A DNA stretch of 64,000 bases from Alistipes indistinctus YIT 12060. GTDB taxonomy: Bacteria; Bacteroidota; Bacteroidia; Bacteroidales; Rikenellaceae. Position 1 is the first letter of the stretch. Each line of letters opens with the position of its first letter. Of this stretch, positions 50,572 to 59,538 are shown piece by piece. Both the position numbers and the translations under genes were made by a program. The stretch is from assembly GCF_025144995.1 (NCBI RefSeq), contig NZ_CP102250.1:1550001-1614000 (forward strand). Reading direction: 5' to 3'. The notes under the pieces were generated by a model. The model saw nothing but the letters and a program-made list of their open reading frames with translations, did no database searches and had not been told where the DNA came from.

Positions 50572-50880
50572 GAGTGCTCTTCGCACCTTAGTTCTCCCTC
50601 TTCTTTCTTCAATTAATATATTTTCCACCGTTTCCCGGTTTCGGGGAACGGTTTTTTATGCAATTCGTCAGGGGAGTGATCCGCCTGGGGTAAAATACAA
50701 AATCGGCATTATTTTTCTCAGGTAACTATACGCAGAATCTTCCAGACCACCCATACCCACCACGGCACAGCCCTTTTCGCTTTTACAATGTCTGATGCCT
50801 GATTTTGCAATTCTACATTGCATTTCGCCCGATCGGCGGTCAAATCGATTCGTGTGCGTTAGTTTCACTCTTTACAGTAA
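50572..50880. other. gene-free stretch, includes duplicated flank
   Basis: About 300 bases. 50612-50660 can form a loose stem (CCGTTTC / GGAACGG) with T's after it, a possible terminator for the plus-strand gene. 50803-50866 is copy B of the duplicated flank. No supported ORF. Confidence 0.4.
50803..50866. repeat. duplicated cassette flank, copy B
   Basis: Matches 48783-48846. It lies beyond the terminator of the lipoprotein gene at 50938. Confidence 0.75.
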
Positions 50881-50908
50881 AAAGGTCGGCTTTTGTAAGC
50901 CGACCTTT
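50881..50908 (-). terminator. terminator of secreted-protein cassette B
   Basis: Perfect 12-base stem AAAGGTCGGCTT / AAGCCGACCTTT with loop TTGT, ending in T-rich sequence on the minus strand. It lies 29 bases after the lipoprotein stop codon. Confidence 0.88.
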
Positions 50909-50937
50909 ATTGTTTAACATCATCTCAGGGCACGGAA

Positions 50938-51492
50938 TCAAAGAATGGTATCACCGGGAATGGGATCAATCGGAGGCTCTATGCCTCCCCCGCCGCCAGG
51001 GCCTGTTCCACCCCCGCCGGAACTGGTCCCTGTAGCGACACCTGTGACATTCAGGTTGACCGAAATATTTGAAGGTACCACTTTTACGCTATTCAAATCC
51101 AAATAAGTGTATGAAGTGGGGCTAGCCGGAATCGGTTCGCCATATTCCGACAGGTCTAAATCGAAATTCATATAGACAGTTTCGTTCGGATTTCCATTAA
51201 AATTAACGTTTTTCAATTCAAATGACAATCCTTTGATGCCATATTGTCGGCATTGTATCGGATTAACTGCCGAATAGATAGTATTGCTCCATCCACCTAA
51301 CCCTAAACGTCCGCCCCATGACGTAGTTATTTCACGGAGACTTTCAAATACGACATACACATCCACCGTGGCAGAGGCTGTTGCTTTAGTCTGAATTGCG
51401 TTTTGCGCAACGGGGGTTTGTGTCTCTGTAACATTTTTTGTGCAGCCTACCAGGGTGAGTAAGCAAACTGCCAATGAAAGCAAATTCTTCAT
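50938..51492 (-). CDS. small lipoprotein, paralogue B
   Basis: A 184-residue lipoprotein: signal KNLLSLAVCLLTLVGC with lipobox LVGC, a Thr/Ala/Gln-rich linker, then a beta-rich domain (about 45-150) related to paralogue A (QYGIKGLSFELKNV, EYGEP, TYLDLNSVKVV). The tail is very Gly/Pro-rich (GGGGTGPGGGGG...). No known family. It follows the spanin-like gene in the late orientation but has its own leader and terminator. A lysogen would display it on an envelope membrane; the role is unknown. Confidence 0.75.
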   Translation of the reverse strand: MKNLLSLAVCLLTLVGCTKNVTETQTPVAQNAIQTKATASATVDVYVVFESLREITTSWGGRLGLGGWSNTIYSAVNPIQCRQYGIKGLSFELKNVNFNGNPNETVYMNFDLDLSEYGEPIPASPTSYTYLDLNSVKVVPSNISVNLNVTGVATGTSSGGGGTGPGGGGGIEPPIDPIPGDTIL

Positions 51493-51608
51493 AATCGTCA
51501 GGTTTTAGTTCGCCTTACTAAATTAAGACAACTTTTACAATAACACAAGTATCTGACATACAATTATTAAAATAAATATTTTTAAAAAATGCAATTTAAT
51601 ATTTGAAT
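51493..51608. repeat. duplicated leader, copy B
   Basis: Counterpart of 49393-49508; AT-rich leader of the lipoprotein gene. Confidence 0.7.
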
Positions 51609-52079
51609 CTAAAACGAAATCAAATTATACTGTACTCCTATCCCAATATAAGGTTGCACGCCTTGCCGCGTTAAAGCTGCCCCGGCGCTCACGCCGATCC
51701 CCCAGCGTTTCGGCCTGCCGGGAACCCCGACCCGCTGGATAACGGTTTGTGTAACCGTCCGGGGATAGACTTCGATACTGTTTGCCTGCACATTGTAGCC
51801 CTCTACCTCCATACGATAGGTCGAATCGTCGGTAAACAGGTAACGACCGATCGGAATGGGAAGGTGAATAGGTTTCCCGTCTGCAGTATCGTGGATGGTG
51901 TCATACCGAACGATATGCACGTATTTCGGTACCGGCACCGTATCTCTGATCGTGTCGAGACGCACGACTGGCGGCAAAGTATCGTACTGTACGATCTTAA
52001 CCGGGTCGAAATTCTTTGTCCAGCGCCCCAGCAGGAATACGACGACCAGTACTGCAATTACGATCAAAGCATTTTTCAT
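51609..52079 (-). CDS. spanin-like phage membrane protein
   Basis: A 156-residue protein with one N-terminal membrane helix (NALIVIAVLVVVFLLGRW) and a periplasmic part rich in YDT/RYDT repeats (VQYDTLPPVVRLDTIRDT, VRYDTIHDT), ending in an aromatic beta-like segment (GVQPYIGIGVQYNLISF). The position directly after the lysozyme-like gene, with an ATGA overlap, and the anchored periplasmic layout suit an inner-membrane spanin that helps disrupt the envelope at lysis; similar proteins appear in Bacteroidetes phages (DUF6808-like). Start is the ATG at 52079; the frame is open nine codons further into the upstream gene. Function is inferred. Confidence 0.65.
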   Translation of the reverse strand: MKNALIVIAVLVVVFLLGRWTKNFDPVKIVQYDTLPPVVRLDTIRDTVPVPKYVHIVRYDTIHDTADGKPIHLPIPIGRYLFTDDSTYRMEVEGYNVQANSIEVYPRTVTQTVIQRVGVPGRPKRWGIGVSAGAALTRQGVQPYIGIGVQYNLISF

Positions 52080-52492
52080 TTCTTGTGCTTTAAGAATCGT
52101 TCCCACGCCTGGTTATAGTCTGCGGCAGAAACATCCATCCCCGTCTCAACCCGGAGCATCGCGCGCACGATAGGCTCCATCACCGAACGATCGGTTGTCG
52201 TCAGGCGGCTGGTGCGCGGCACCCCGGAAAGGTTCGCCACCGTGGAAATGTAACTCTCCGTATCGTTCCCGTCTTCGGGAGGTGCCCACCGCCGGATCAT
52301 CTTCTCGATAGTGTCACAACCGTACAGAAGGCGATAATTATTGAGCAGGTGGTAGATTGCACGAATGCCCCAGGCCATCGTCTCGAAGGTCTTGAAACTT
52401 TTATCCGGCCCGGCCACCTCTCCCCGCCACACCGATCCGTCTTTGCGGATATTGCCGGGATTGTTGTTGCGAATGCCTCTTGCGTTACTCAT
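52076..52492 (-). CDS. phage lysozyme-like / structural-protein P5-type endolysin
   Basis: A 138-residue protein beginning SNARGIRNNNPGNIR, the signature of a small family annotated as phage lysozyme-like or virion-associated muralytic proteins. FKTFETMAWGIRAIYHLLNNY and YISTVANLSGVPRT follow the usual pattern of this fold. No signal peptide: export would rely on the holin. It overlaps the holin gene by 8 bases and the spanin-like gene by 4, a compact lysis block. The catalytic residue cannot be assigned with certainty. Confidence 0.75.
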   Translation of the reverse strand: MSNARGIRNNNPGNIRKDGSVWRGEVAGPDKSFKTFETMAWGIRAIYHLLNNYRLLYGCDTIEKMIRRWAPPEDGNDTESYISTVANLSGVPRTSRLTTTDRSVMEPIVRAMLRVETGMDVSAADYNQAWERFLKHKK

Positions 52493-52946
52493 CGTTCGTT
52501 TCTTTCTCGGGTTTCTCTCTACCCAGTTCCTCCACCAGCTTTTTCAGATCGTCCTTGTTGGCGATGATCTTCCCGGCCAGCAGTGCCGATTCCGCGAACC
52601 TGGTCTTGTCCTCCGCCTTCTCGAAGATGCTTTTCAGCTCGATGAAGCAGAGGAACAGCGCCCCGATGATCGTCAGGTAAGGCAGGCACGGCAGAGAGCA
52701 AAAGCTGTGCGCTTGGGAGACGATCAGCAGCGCGTCCATAATCGAGACCACCAGCAGCATGTTGTAGTAGCGGGCGATCTTGTCTACCGTGCGTTTGTAG
52801 CCGTTACTCATGCGCAGTTCGTGCCGGCGGCGGGCTTTGCGCACCCCGCTCCACAAATCCATTACGATTGCACCGAACACACACAGGTAGATGAACGCGA
52901 AAAGGCTCAGGTTATCGGCGAGGGCTTGTAAATTCAAATGTTCCAT
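52485..52946 (-). CDS. phage holin family protein
   Basis: A 153-residue membrane protein with about three hydrophobic segments (about 12-34, 62-80, 85-105) and a charged coiled C-terminus (LEELGREKPEKETNDE). FIYLCVFGAIVMDLWSGVRKAR and NGYKRTVDKIARYYNMLLV resemble the Bacteroidetes phage holin-4-type family. It precedes the lysozyme-like gene, as expected for the pore former that releases it. Confidence 0.8.
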   Translation of the reverse strand: MEHLNLQALADNLSLFAFIYLCVFGAIVMDLWSGVRKARRRHELRMSNGYKRTVDKIARYYNMLLVVSIMDALLIVSQAHSFCSLPCLPYLTIIGALFLCFIELKSIFEKAEDKTRFAESALLAGKIIANKDDLKKLVEELGREKPEKETNDE

Positions 52947-53009
52947 ATTCGTTATTTTACTGGCCGGGAAAGCCCGGAGGAATTTCCGCCGGGTTCTGCC
53001 GCCGAATAA

Positions 53010-53264
53010 TTATCCGATCATTACGATGGCCCACATCACCAATGTCCCGGCCATCACGGATACAAAATCCTTCCAGAACTTCGGATCTGTGTAGTTACCG
53101 TTCTTGTCCTTGTATTCCTTGCCGGAAGTCTGTTTGATCCCGGCCCACGCAATCGCCACGATCAGCGCAGGAAAGAACGAGAACACGCCCATGTTCAGGG
53201 CCACTCCGCAGATTGCGGTCACCACCATCCCGGTGATGATCTGCCAAAGGTTCGGTTTTGTCAT
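53010..53264 (-). CDS. small phage membrane protein, possible lysis accessory
   Basis: An 84-residue protein with two or three hydrophobic helices (about 8-28, 30-42, 66-83) and a hydrophilic loop KEYKDKNGNYTDPKFWKDF. No certain family. Its place between the tail fibre gene and the holin suggests a second holin or antiholin; that is an inference from order. Confidence 0.65.
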   Translation of the reverse strand: MTKPNLWQIITGMVVTAICGVALNMGVFSFFPALIVAIAWAGIKQTSGKEYKDKNGNYTDPKFWKDFVSVMAGTLVMWAIVMIG

Positions 53265-53285
53265 TGTCGATTTGCTTTTAGTCTA

Positions 53286-56200
53286 TTACCAATAATAAAT
53301 TGCATTTCCCGAATCATAAGGAGGAGTCAGGTTCAGATCTATTTCAAAGATTTCACAGTATGGATAACTCGGACCGCCGGCATAGCCTTGCGCCGATGTC
53401 GATCCGTTGTTCAGGGTGGTGAAAGTATCTCCGCCCCCTCCCATATCGTCGTGATAGGTTACCCCGATCCGCAAAGTATCCCTGACCGCCTCCGAGGCCG
53501 AAATGACAAACGTCCCCGCAGACTGGTTGTAGGATAAACTTAAAGTAATGGATGCTTTCTCCGGACCGGGACCGGGACCCGGATCATGCCCCGCCTCCTG
53601 TTGGGTGACAATACAAGTTCCCCTCACCATAGTTTCCCTGTCCGGCAACATGATAGACCTATTTCCAACCGCCGAAGATCGTGCAGTCTCTGTTGTGTTT
53701 GCTGAACTGGCCGTAACAGTTATTTCCACATATTCTGTACTTCCATAATTACCGTCCTCCATAATACGGGAAGGTGATATTGTACAGAATTTTGACGATC
53801 CTGTTACTATAGATTCATCCATTTTCACGGCGAACGGTAGGGTGAATATTTCCAATTCCCTATAAACAGTTCCGGTACCGTTCCATGTCCATCGTTTATT
53901 AGGCATATACAGTTTGAATTTTCCACTCGCACCCGAAGTTTTTGCCAGTGTCAAAGTCTCAGGAATAGCATACATTACAGGCTTCGCATCTTGGTACATC
54001 TTTGATCCGGCAGCTTGATTAATCGTGATGTCGCTCGTTTTACCGTCATACGTTGCCCGATAGACGCCCGTGACGATATTGGCCGTCGTATTGTTACCGA
54101 ATGACACGGTAGAACCGCCAAGCGTACCGCCTCCGGACTGTTTCGAGTAAGTAGGTGTTATGGAAATAGTCTGGGTTTCCTGCTGGGTATCGGTTACTAT
54201 ACCGTTCCATTTTATGCTGACGGTTCGGGTTTGGGAGGCTTTCGTCGAAAGTGAAGATGAACCACCGGCCGCAGCTACATTCGTACTTGAAGCCGTGATT
54301 TGAACACTTTGAGTAATCCACGCACCACGTTCGATAGTCTGGGTACCTGCCGCCTGTGCTATCGTAGTATCGTCCGTTTTTCCCCCGTAAGTAGCACGAT
54401 AAACCCCCGATTTGGCGGCATTCGTTGTGTTGTTGGGGAATGATACCGCTGCTGCACCACTCAAAGAACCGCCCCCGGAAACCTTTGCATAGGAAGCCGT
54501 CACTGATACGGTTTGCTTTTCTTGTTGGGTGTTATTTACAATGCCATTCCATTTCGTCGTCTTTGTTCGGTTCTGTGTGGCTTTTGTGGACATTTGGGAA
54601 GTGCCTCCGGCCGCGGCGACCGTGGTCGGTGATGCAAACATATCGATAGACGTGGTCGCCCAATCTGTATATTCTATGCTTTGAACTCCCGCCGCCTGGT
54701 TATAGGTAATATCTTTGGTCGCGGTCTTACCGTTCAGCGTCAAGGTGATCCGCACGACGAAACCGTTGCGGGCGCTTGTACTGGTGTTGTTGGTCACCGT
54801 CACGGTCGACCCAGAAAGACTGAATCCCGTCTTAGCCGTTTGAACGGCATAAGACAGCGAACCGCCCGAAGAGGCGGAAGCCGGAGAGCCCGAAGTGTAC
54901 GATCCGCCCTGCGAATAAGTTAACCCCGAAGCCACGTTGTTGGTACCTCCCGCGGCTGCAATAGACACCGGCGTAGCCCGTGAAATGACCGGGTCGTTCC
55001 ATGTCAACACATTTGCATCCTGATATAAAACCAGGTGATTAGAAGTAAGCCCGTCATAGGTCCAATAGATCGTTCCGCGTCTTCTCTCGCCAGCGGTTAC
55101 CCCACGAGACATTACATGGTACCCGCCATTTCCCCAGGCTTCCATCCATCCACCGCCTTCATAAAGAACCATTCCTGACCTATCCCCATCAGCACCGTTC
55201 TTTTCTTCAATGGTTGAACCGGAAGTATATAAATAAGTTGTATATCTTCTAAAATTAATATAGCCTCCTCCGGCAGGGACCGCCCCCCAGTCCGCAGGTT
55301 GGACCCAGGTAGCATCAGCAGCATAAGCGGCAATTCTAATCGAACTGAGGTTCCTGGCATTCGCGGCCTGCCCTGTATTCCAGGAAACAGCCTTGCCACC
55401 ATAAGAAGCTGTAAAATGATTATACCTGTTAGATCCTTCTACGGTACCTCTGGAAGGAATGATTGCCGTATTGCCATTTATGGTGATACCCGCATACTCC
55501 CCAAGACTTGTATAGGCCGTAGAACTCCTGACATCTTCCAACGACGTGGCTCCGGATGTATAGGAGTAATTGGCGTTGCAAAAGAAAGTGAATATCCCGC
55601 CAGCTGCACCCATCCAATCATGCTGCCGAATGTCCGGCGGCATATTGGAAGAAGATTCACACCCTGCGCTTAATCCGGAAAGGGCTCTGGCATTCGCCTC
55701 CTGCGTACAGGCGGCGGTTTTGGATGCGGATGTAGTTTTTGTCCCGGCGGCATTGTACGCCGCAGCCGGGGTCCACACCCCATCGACTTTCCGTGTGACG
55801 ATTCCCGATGTACGGGCATTACCGATTTCGGTTCCCCGCGCGGTACCCGTCAGGGTGCCTGTAGACGCGTCTACCACCGTAAATCCGTTCTGCACCGATC
55901 CGAGCGAATAGGTTACACCGACACTGAAAATACCATAAACGGATGATGGGGCTTCGGAAGATGTGGCACCGCTGCTGAAAGTGAATGTCCATGCACCGTC
56001 GGCATTGACGGTCGGCGAAATGGAAGCCGCTCCGGCTCCGAGGGTACCGTAACTGAATGTGGATGCTTTCACGGCAAGCGAACTCACATAGTTCCCGGCC
56101 TGGTATACATCCGTGGCTTTGTACGTGTTTTTACTGCCCTCTCCGTAAGCACGCAATGCCAGACTGCCGATTTTCGTTCTGTTTTGAATCGTCGTTCCCA

Positions 56201-57059
56201 AGGAAGGGGCCGATACCGGATCGTCCCATACATACGTGACTGCACCGGGACGTGTCGCCCCGGAAGTATAACTGATTGTCTGTGTAAAGTCTGTAGCCAA
56301 AGTCCCCTCACTGATTGTTCCTCCGGAGGCCGGGATATCCGCAACCGTGATATTCTTTGGCGTTACATTTCCATAAGTAGCGCTGTTCGCCTCCTGGAAT
56401 ACTACGGCCTCTTTCGCTGCGGATTTTCCGTTAAGCGACACCGAAACCGTAGCTGTCGCAACGGTCGTCTGGCCCGACTCCGTCGTACCTTTCGTGGACG
56501 CGGACACCGTTCCGGTGGCAGCATCTACCCCGGAACCGGAATAGGCGACCGTGGCCCCGGAAGTAATCGTTCCCCCCGATCCGTTCACGCCGTTCCAAGT
56601 CCACGGTTGCGAGTACGCAAGCGTCGGCGATACCGTTCCGCCCCCGGCCGGAAGCACTCCATAGCCGTAAGCCCCGATGGAGATCTCCCCATAGGACTTC
56701 GCCCCGGCCGCCTGTGCCAACGCACACGTCGCGGTTAAATCCTCCGAAACGACTGTTAATGCACCGCTACGGGCAACAGTAGTCGTGTTGTTGTCAATCG
56801 TGAGCGTCAGTGTTGCGGTGCCTGTCCCGGACTGAGATGAAGCACTCCATCCCACCGGAACGGAGAGTGCCCACATCTGTCCCTCTTCGACCGCAACGGT
56901 CAACTCCTGCGATCCTCCTGCGGCGGCGAAGGCCAGGAGATCGGCAGACAGGGCCAACGACGCATTGGGATACACCTGCTGCGAGCCAAGGTAAGACGTG
57001 GCTACAGGGGTCGCACCCAGATACATTTTGGCTATCTTGTTATTCCCAAGTGTAATCAT
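53286..57059 (-). CDS. giant BACON-repeat tail fibre / adhesin
   Basis: A 1257-residue secreted-like phage structural protein. After a short N-terminal part (MITLGNNKIAKMYLGATPV) come about nine Ig-like BACON-type repeats of roughly 100-130 residues. Their edges can be seen as AAAGGSQ (50), PAGGG (139), PASGG, GAGAAS, GAAGG, PAGGG, AAAGGT, AAAGGT and AAAGGS, each followed by W/Y-rich strands and ending in a Q.A.G-type strand. The last ~100 residues (after QEAGHDPGPGPGP) form a separate domain also found at the end of the upstream fibre. BACON domains in gut phages and Bacteroides proteins are thought to bind mucin or glycans. Its ATG overlaps the upstream stop (TAATG). Confidence 0.85.
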   Translation of the reverse strand: MITLGNNKIAKMYLGATPVATSYLGSQQVYPNASLALSADLLAFAAAGGSQELTVAVEEGQMWALSVPVGWSASSQSGTGTATLTLTIDNNTTTVARSGALTVVSEDLTATCALAQAAGAKSYGEISIGAYGYGVLPAGGGTVSPTLAYSQPWTWNGVNGSGGTITSGATVAYSGSGVDAATGTVSASTKGTTESGQTTVATATVSVSLNGKSAAKEAVVFQEANSATYGNVTPKNITVADIPASGGTISEGTLATDFTQTISYTSGATRPGAVTYVWDDPVSAPSLGTTIQNRTKIGSLALRAYGEGSKNTYKATDVYQAGNYVSSLAVKASTFSYGTLGAGAASISPTVNADGAWTFTFSSGATSSEAPSSVYGIFSVGVTYSLGSVQNGFTVVDASTGTLTGTARGTEIGNARTSGIVTRKVDGVWTPAAAYNAAGTKTTSASKTAACTQEANARALSGLSAGCESSSNMPPDIRQHDWMGAAGGIFTFFCNANYSYTSGATSLEDVRSSTAYTSLGEYAGITINGNTAIIPSRGTVEGSNRYNHFTASYGGKAVSWNTGQAANARNLSSIRIAAYAADATWVQPADWGAVPAGGGYINFRRYTTYLYTSGSTIEEKNGADGDRSGMVLYEGGGWMEAWGNGGYHVMSRGVTAGERRRGTIYWTYDGLTSNHLVLYQDANVLTWNDPVISRATPVSIAAAGGTNNVASGLTYSQGGSYTSGSPASASSGGSLSYAVQTAKTGFSLSGSTVTVTNNTSTSARNGFVVRITLTLNGKTATKDITYNQAAGVQSIEYTDWATTSIDMFASPTTVAAAGGTSQMSTKATQNRTKTTKWNGIVNNTQQEKQTVSVTASYAKVSGGGSLSGAAAVSFPNNTTNAAKSGVYRATYGGKTDDTTIAQAAGTQTIERGAWITQSVQITASSTNVAAAGGSSSLSTKASQTRTVSIKWNGIVTDTQQETQTISITPTYSKQSGGGTLGGSTVSFGNNTTANIVTGVYRATYDGKTSDITINQAAGSKMYQDAKPVMYAIPETLTLAKTSGASGKFKLYMPNKRWTWNGTGTVYRELEIFTLPFAVKMDESIVTGSSKFCTISPSRIMEDGNYGSTEYVEITVTASSANTTETARSSAVGNRSIMLPDRETMVRGTCIVTQQEAGHDPGPGPGPEKASITLSLSYNQSAGTFVISASEAVRDTLRIGVTYHDDMGGGGDTFTTLNNGSTSAQGYAGGPSYPYCEIFEIDLNLTPPYDSGNAIYYW

Positions 57060-58450
57060 TACCAGGTATAGGTTGCATTATCCGTGTTTACAGGCTGAAT
57101 CTCAGTATTATTTACTTTTTCAATGGTGACGCTACCCGAAGGAGTCAGGCCGCTAACTTCGACCTGCCCGCCCGAGTTTCCGGATTGAATATTGATATAC
57201 TGAGGTCCCCACATGTTTGTTGAGTCAAGATAGCCCCGCACCTCCACTGTGATGTCGTCGAGACAGGCCTGACTCGCTTCCGCTTTGACGATGGGCGTCC
57301 CCAAAGCGGGGAAATCCATGGAGGCAGAGAGTGTGATCGTCGGTTTTTCCGGATCGGGCCCGGGATCGTGCCCTGCCTCTTGAAGATAGCTGCATGAAGC
57401 CGTCATCCCGCCACCCGAAACGGTGATCGTTCCCCGCACCGATGCCGGGGCCGGATTCTCCGGAGCCGCTATCGTTACCGTCGCCGGACCCGTTCCGGAA
57501 GCAGGAGAGGCGCTCCAACCCGAAGGCAGGCCGGTAACAGACCAATTCAACGAAGCATTACAATTAACTTGTAAAGTTTCGGATTCCCCTTCACCGGCAA
57601 AACTCAAGGACGAGGGGGTGACTGTGAGATAGTTCGCCCCGGTCTTGAGTACCACATACAGCGTATTGGCATCCCGGACACTCAACGCCGCGTACTCATC
57701 TTCCGTCCCGGTCCAGAGTTTTTTATATCCGCTGCCGTTGCTGTTCTGATCCGTGACCGGAGAATATGAGGCGGGTTTACCGAGCAGGCTCTCGAACGTA
57801 GTCCTGTGGGGGTTGCTTCCATCCCTGACCTGCGAATGGTCGTAGGCTGCTTTTCCCCGGTCGCCCCGGTAAGCGGTAGAAGAGGTTTCACCCAAAGCCA
57901 AAGATTTGGAGATTTCCACGTACCCCGTTCCGCTCCAGCGGTAAGTCAGGTTGGTGTCTTTCGTCACGTAGATCTTTCCTTCCTCACCTGTGGACGGGAA
58001 ATCGCCCGGCGACGGATACTCCAGCACGTCGTCCACGTAGGAGGGCAGCTGTGAAGAGGGAACCAACCCGCCTGCGTCCAACGATGCCACTCCTCCGGCA
58101 GCACCTACTTTCGTCTTGTCTACCTTGTGGGTGTCTGCGTAATCTTTCGCGGACTGCAACGTTTCTGCATCGGCTGCGGCAAAGTCTGTTCGGATGGCTC
58201 CTTCGCGCCCATTTGTATACTCCCTGGCACTGGCCAGCGTTGCAGCGTCGGCCGCCGCAAAATCTTCGCGGATAACCACCTCCCGTTCATCCGTGTAGTC
58301 CCTGGCCTCCCCGAGCACCCGTTCGTCCTGGACCCTGGTCATGCCCACCATACTGTCGAGCAGGTCCTGCAGCACGACGGCCGTGATCTCCTGGTTGTAG
58401 TTGGTCTTGATCACTTCGGCAATAGCCGCTTTCAGTTCGCTATATGTCAT
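57059..58450 (-). CDS. tail fibre protein with coiled-coil repeats and one BACON domain
   Basis: A 463-residue phage protein. The N-terminus (about 1-60) is followed by two near-identical coiled segments (DFAAADA.TL.SA..Y) that suggest a trimeric shaft, a DKTKVG linker, and a fibre region with DHSQVRDGSNPHRTTFESLLGKP, a motif of tail fibres. Residues about 275-365 are a BACON domain (TPSSLSFAGEGESETLQVNC to SYLQEAGHDPG), and the C-terminal ~95 residues match the end domain of the next protein, closing in TYTW. The start overlaps the upstream gene by 11 bases. Confidence 0.82.
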   Translation of the reverse strand: MTYSELKAAIAEVIKTNYNQEITAVVLQDLLDSMVGMTRVQDERVLGEARDYTDEREVVIREDFAAADAATLASAREYTNGREGAIRTDFAAADAETLQSAKDYADTHKVDKTKVGAAGGVASLDAGGLVPSSQLPSYVDDVLEYPSPGDFPSTGEEGKIYVTKDTNLTYRWSGTGYVEISKSLALGETSSTAYRGDRGKAAYDHSQVRDGSNPHRTTFESLLGKPASYSPVTDQNSNGSGYKKLWTGTEDEYAALSVRDANTLYVVLKTGANYLTVTPSSLSFAGEGESETLQVNCNASLNWSVTGLPSGWSASPASGTGPATVTIAAPENPAPASVRGTITVSGGGMTASCSYLQEAGHDPGPDPEKPTITLSASMDFPALGTPIVKAEASQACLDDITVEVRGYLDSTNMWGPQYINIQSGNSGGQVEVSGLTPSGSVTIEKVNNTEIQPVNTDNATYTW

Positions 58451-59309
58451 ATCGTACGGTATTGTAATCCTGATTGTAATCGAAATTGAAATCCCCGCCG
58501 TAACGGCCCTCGTACTGGAAGTGACGGTCCTTCTCCAGTTCGATCTTGTAGAGGTACATCGGGTAGTCGCCGTGGATCGAAGTCATCTCCGGCACGGCGC
58601 TCTCGCTGCGGGAATACTTCATCTCGTCGATCAGCACGAACGAGGTCGAGAAAATATAGTTGAGTTTGTCGGCAACCCAGTTGGGAACCCCGAACCCGCC
58701 GCCTACGCTGAAAATATCCTTGCGGTAAGGCAATGCCGAAAGCTGCTTGTAGCGGTCGCTCTGGTCGCGGAATCCTTCGCTGTCCACCGCAAACGAACTT
58801 TCGGAAGGCAGGAAACATCCCTCCACACGGAAATCGAACATCCGCTCCGGACTGAAAACGGTGTCGAATTCGTCCCGCCGGTGGTTGTAGGTGATGCGTA
58901 CCGTTCCCTCCTCGCGCACGGGCACTACCCGGAACGAACTGCGGGCCATGAGCCTGTCGGAGGTCAGCGCAATGTAGATTCCGAAGGTGTAGCTGCCGGG
59001 CGCCAGTTCATTGAACATCACCTCGTAAACTTTTCCCTGCGTGCCCTGCTCGCTGTTTTCGAACGCCTTGAGTTCGGTCGGGTTCAGCACGGAGGTTTGA
59101 CCCGTATCGTTATCGGTGATACAGGCTTTGAAGGAATAACGGTCGGTTGCGGCGTACTGGACACGAATCCGGTCCCACCGTACGAACTTCTGTTCGTAAT
59201 GGCACGGAGTCTGGAAATCGCGCCGCCAATCGTGCTCGAAGTTGAGCGAGCTGAGCGGAGAGATTTGCAGGTCCGGCGCAAAGGGGTAGATGATTTTTCC
59301 TTGTTCCAT
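58440..59309 (-). CDS. phage distal tail/baseplate protein, family uncertain
   Basis: A 289-residue protein without signal or membrane helix. It is beta-rich, with INFEHDWRRDFQTPCHYEQKF-like start, GSYTFGIYIALTSDRLMARSSFRVV in the middle and WVADKLNYIFSTSFVLIDEMKYSRSE near the end. It lies directly upstream of two fibre genes, with an 11-base overlap, so a connector or receptor-binding role at the tail tip is likely. I do not recognise a named family with certainty. Confidence 0.7.
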   Translation of the reverse strand: MEQGKIIYPFAPDLQISPLSSLNFEHDWRRDFQTPCHYEQKFVRWDRIRVQYAATDRYSFKACITDNDTGQTSVLNPTELKAFENSEQGTQGKVYEVMFNELAPGSYTFGIYIALTSDRLMARSSFRVVPVREEGTVRITYNHRRDEFDTVFSPERMFDFRVEGCFLPSESSFAVDSEGFRDQSDRYKQLSALPYRKDIFSVGGGFGVPNWVADKLNYIFSTSFVLIDEMKYSRSESAVPEMTSIHGDYPMYLYKIELEKDRHFQYEGRYGGDFNFDYNQDYNTVRYDI

Positions 59310-59538
59310 AGATCGTTCTTGCTTTTAGCAAAAATACGATACCACAGACCGCAAACCTCGGCTTTCAGCCTCGGGTTTTAGACAGAAGAAGGATGAGTTT
59401 TAGACATAAGAAAGCCCTCGAAAGAGGGCTTAATGTAAATTTATACGAACGAGGAATTTAGCCTTTAATAATTTCCACGAAACCTTACGTTCAAAATATA
59501 ACATCCAGGGTAACATCTACATGCATAACAACCATGAA
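59310..59538. other. AT-rich gap in the tail block
   Basis: 229 bases with a terminator for the upstream small membrane-protein gene and presumably the promoter for the fibre genes. No ORF supported. Confidence 0.4.
59412..59431 (-). terminator. terminator of the 104-residue membrane protein gene
   Basis: 8-base stem AAGCCCTC / GAGGGCTT with a GAAA loop; minus-strand continuation TTCTTATG. The hairpin lies 108 bases after the stop codon. Confidence 0.7.

Noticed and set aside
53286-57059. Internal sequence repeats in the giant tail gene considered as a CRISPR array or satellite.
   Set aside because: The repeats are in-frame protein domains of unequal length with diverged sequence, without constant short repeats and equal spacers.
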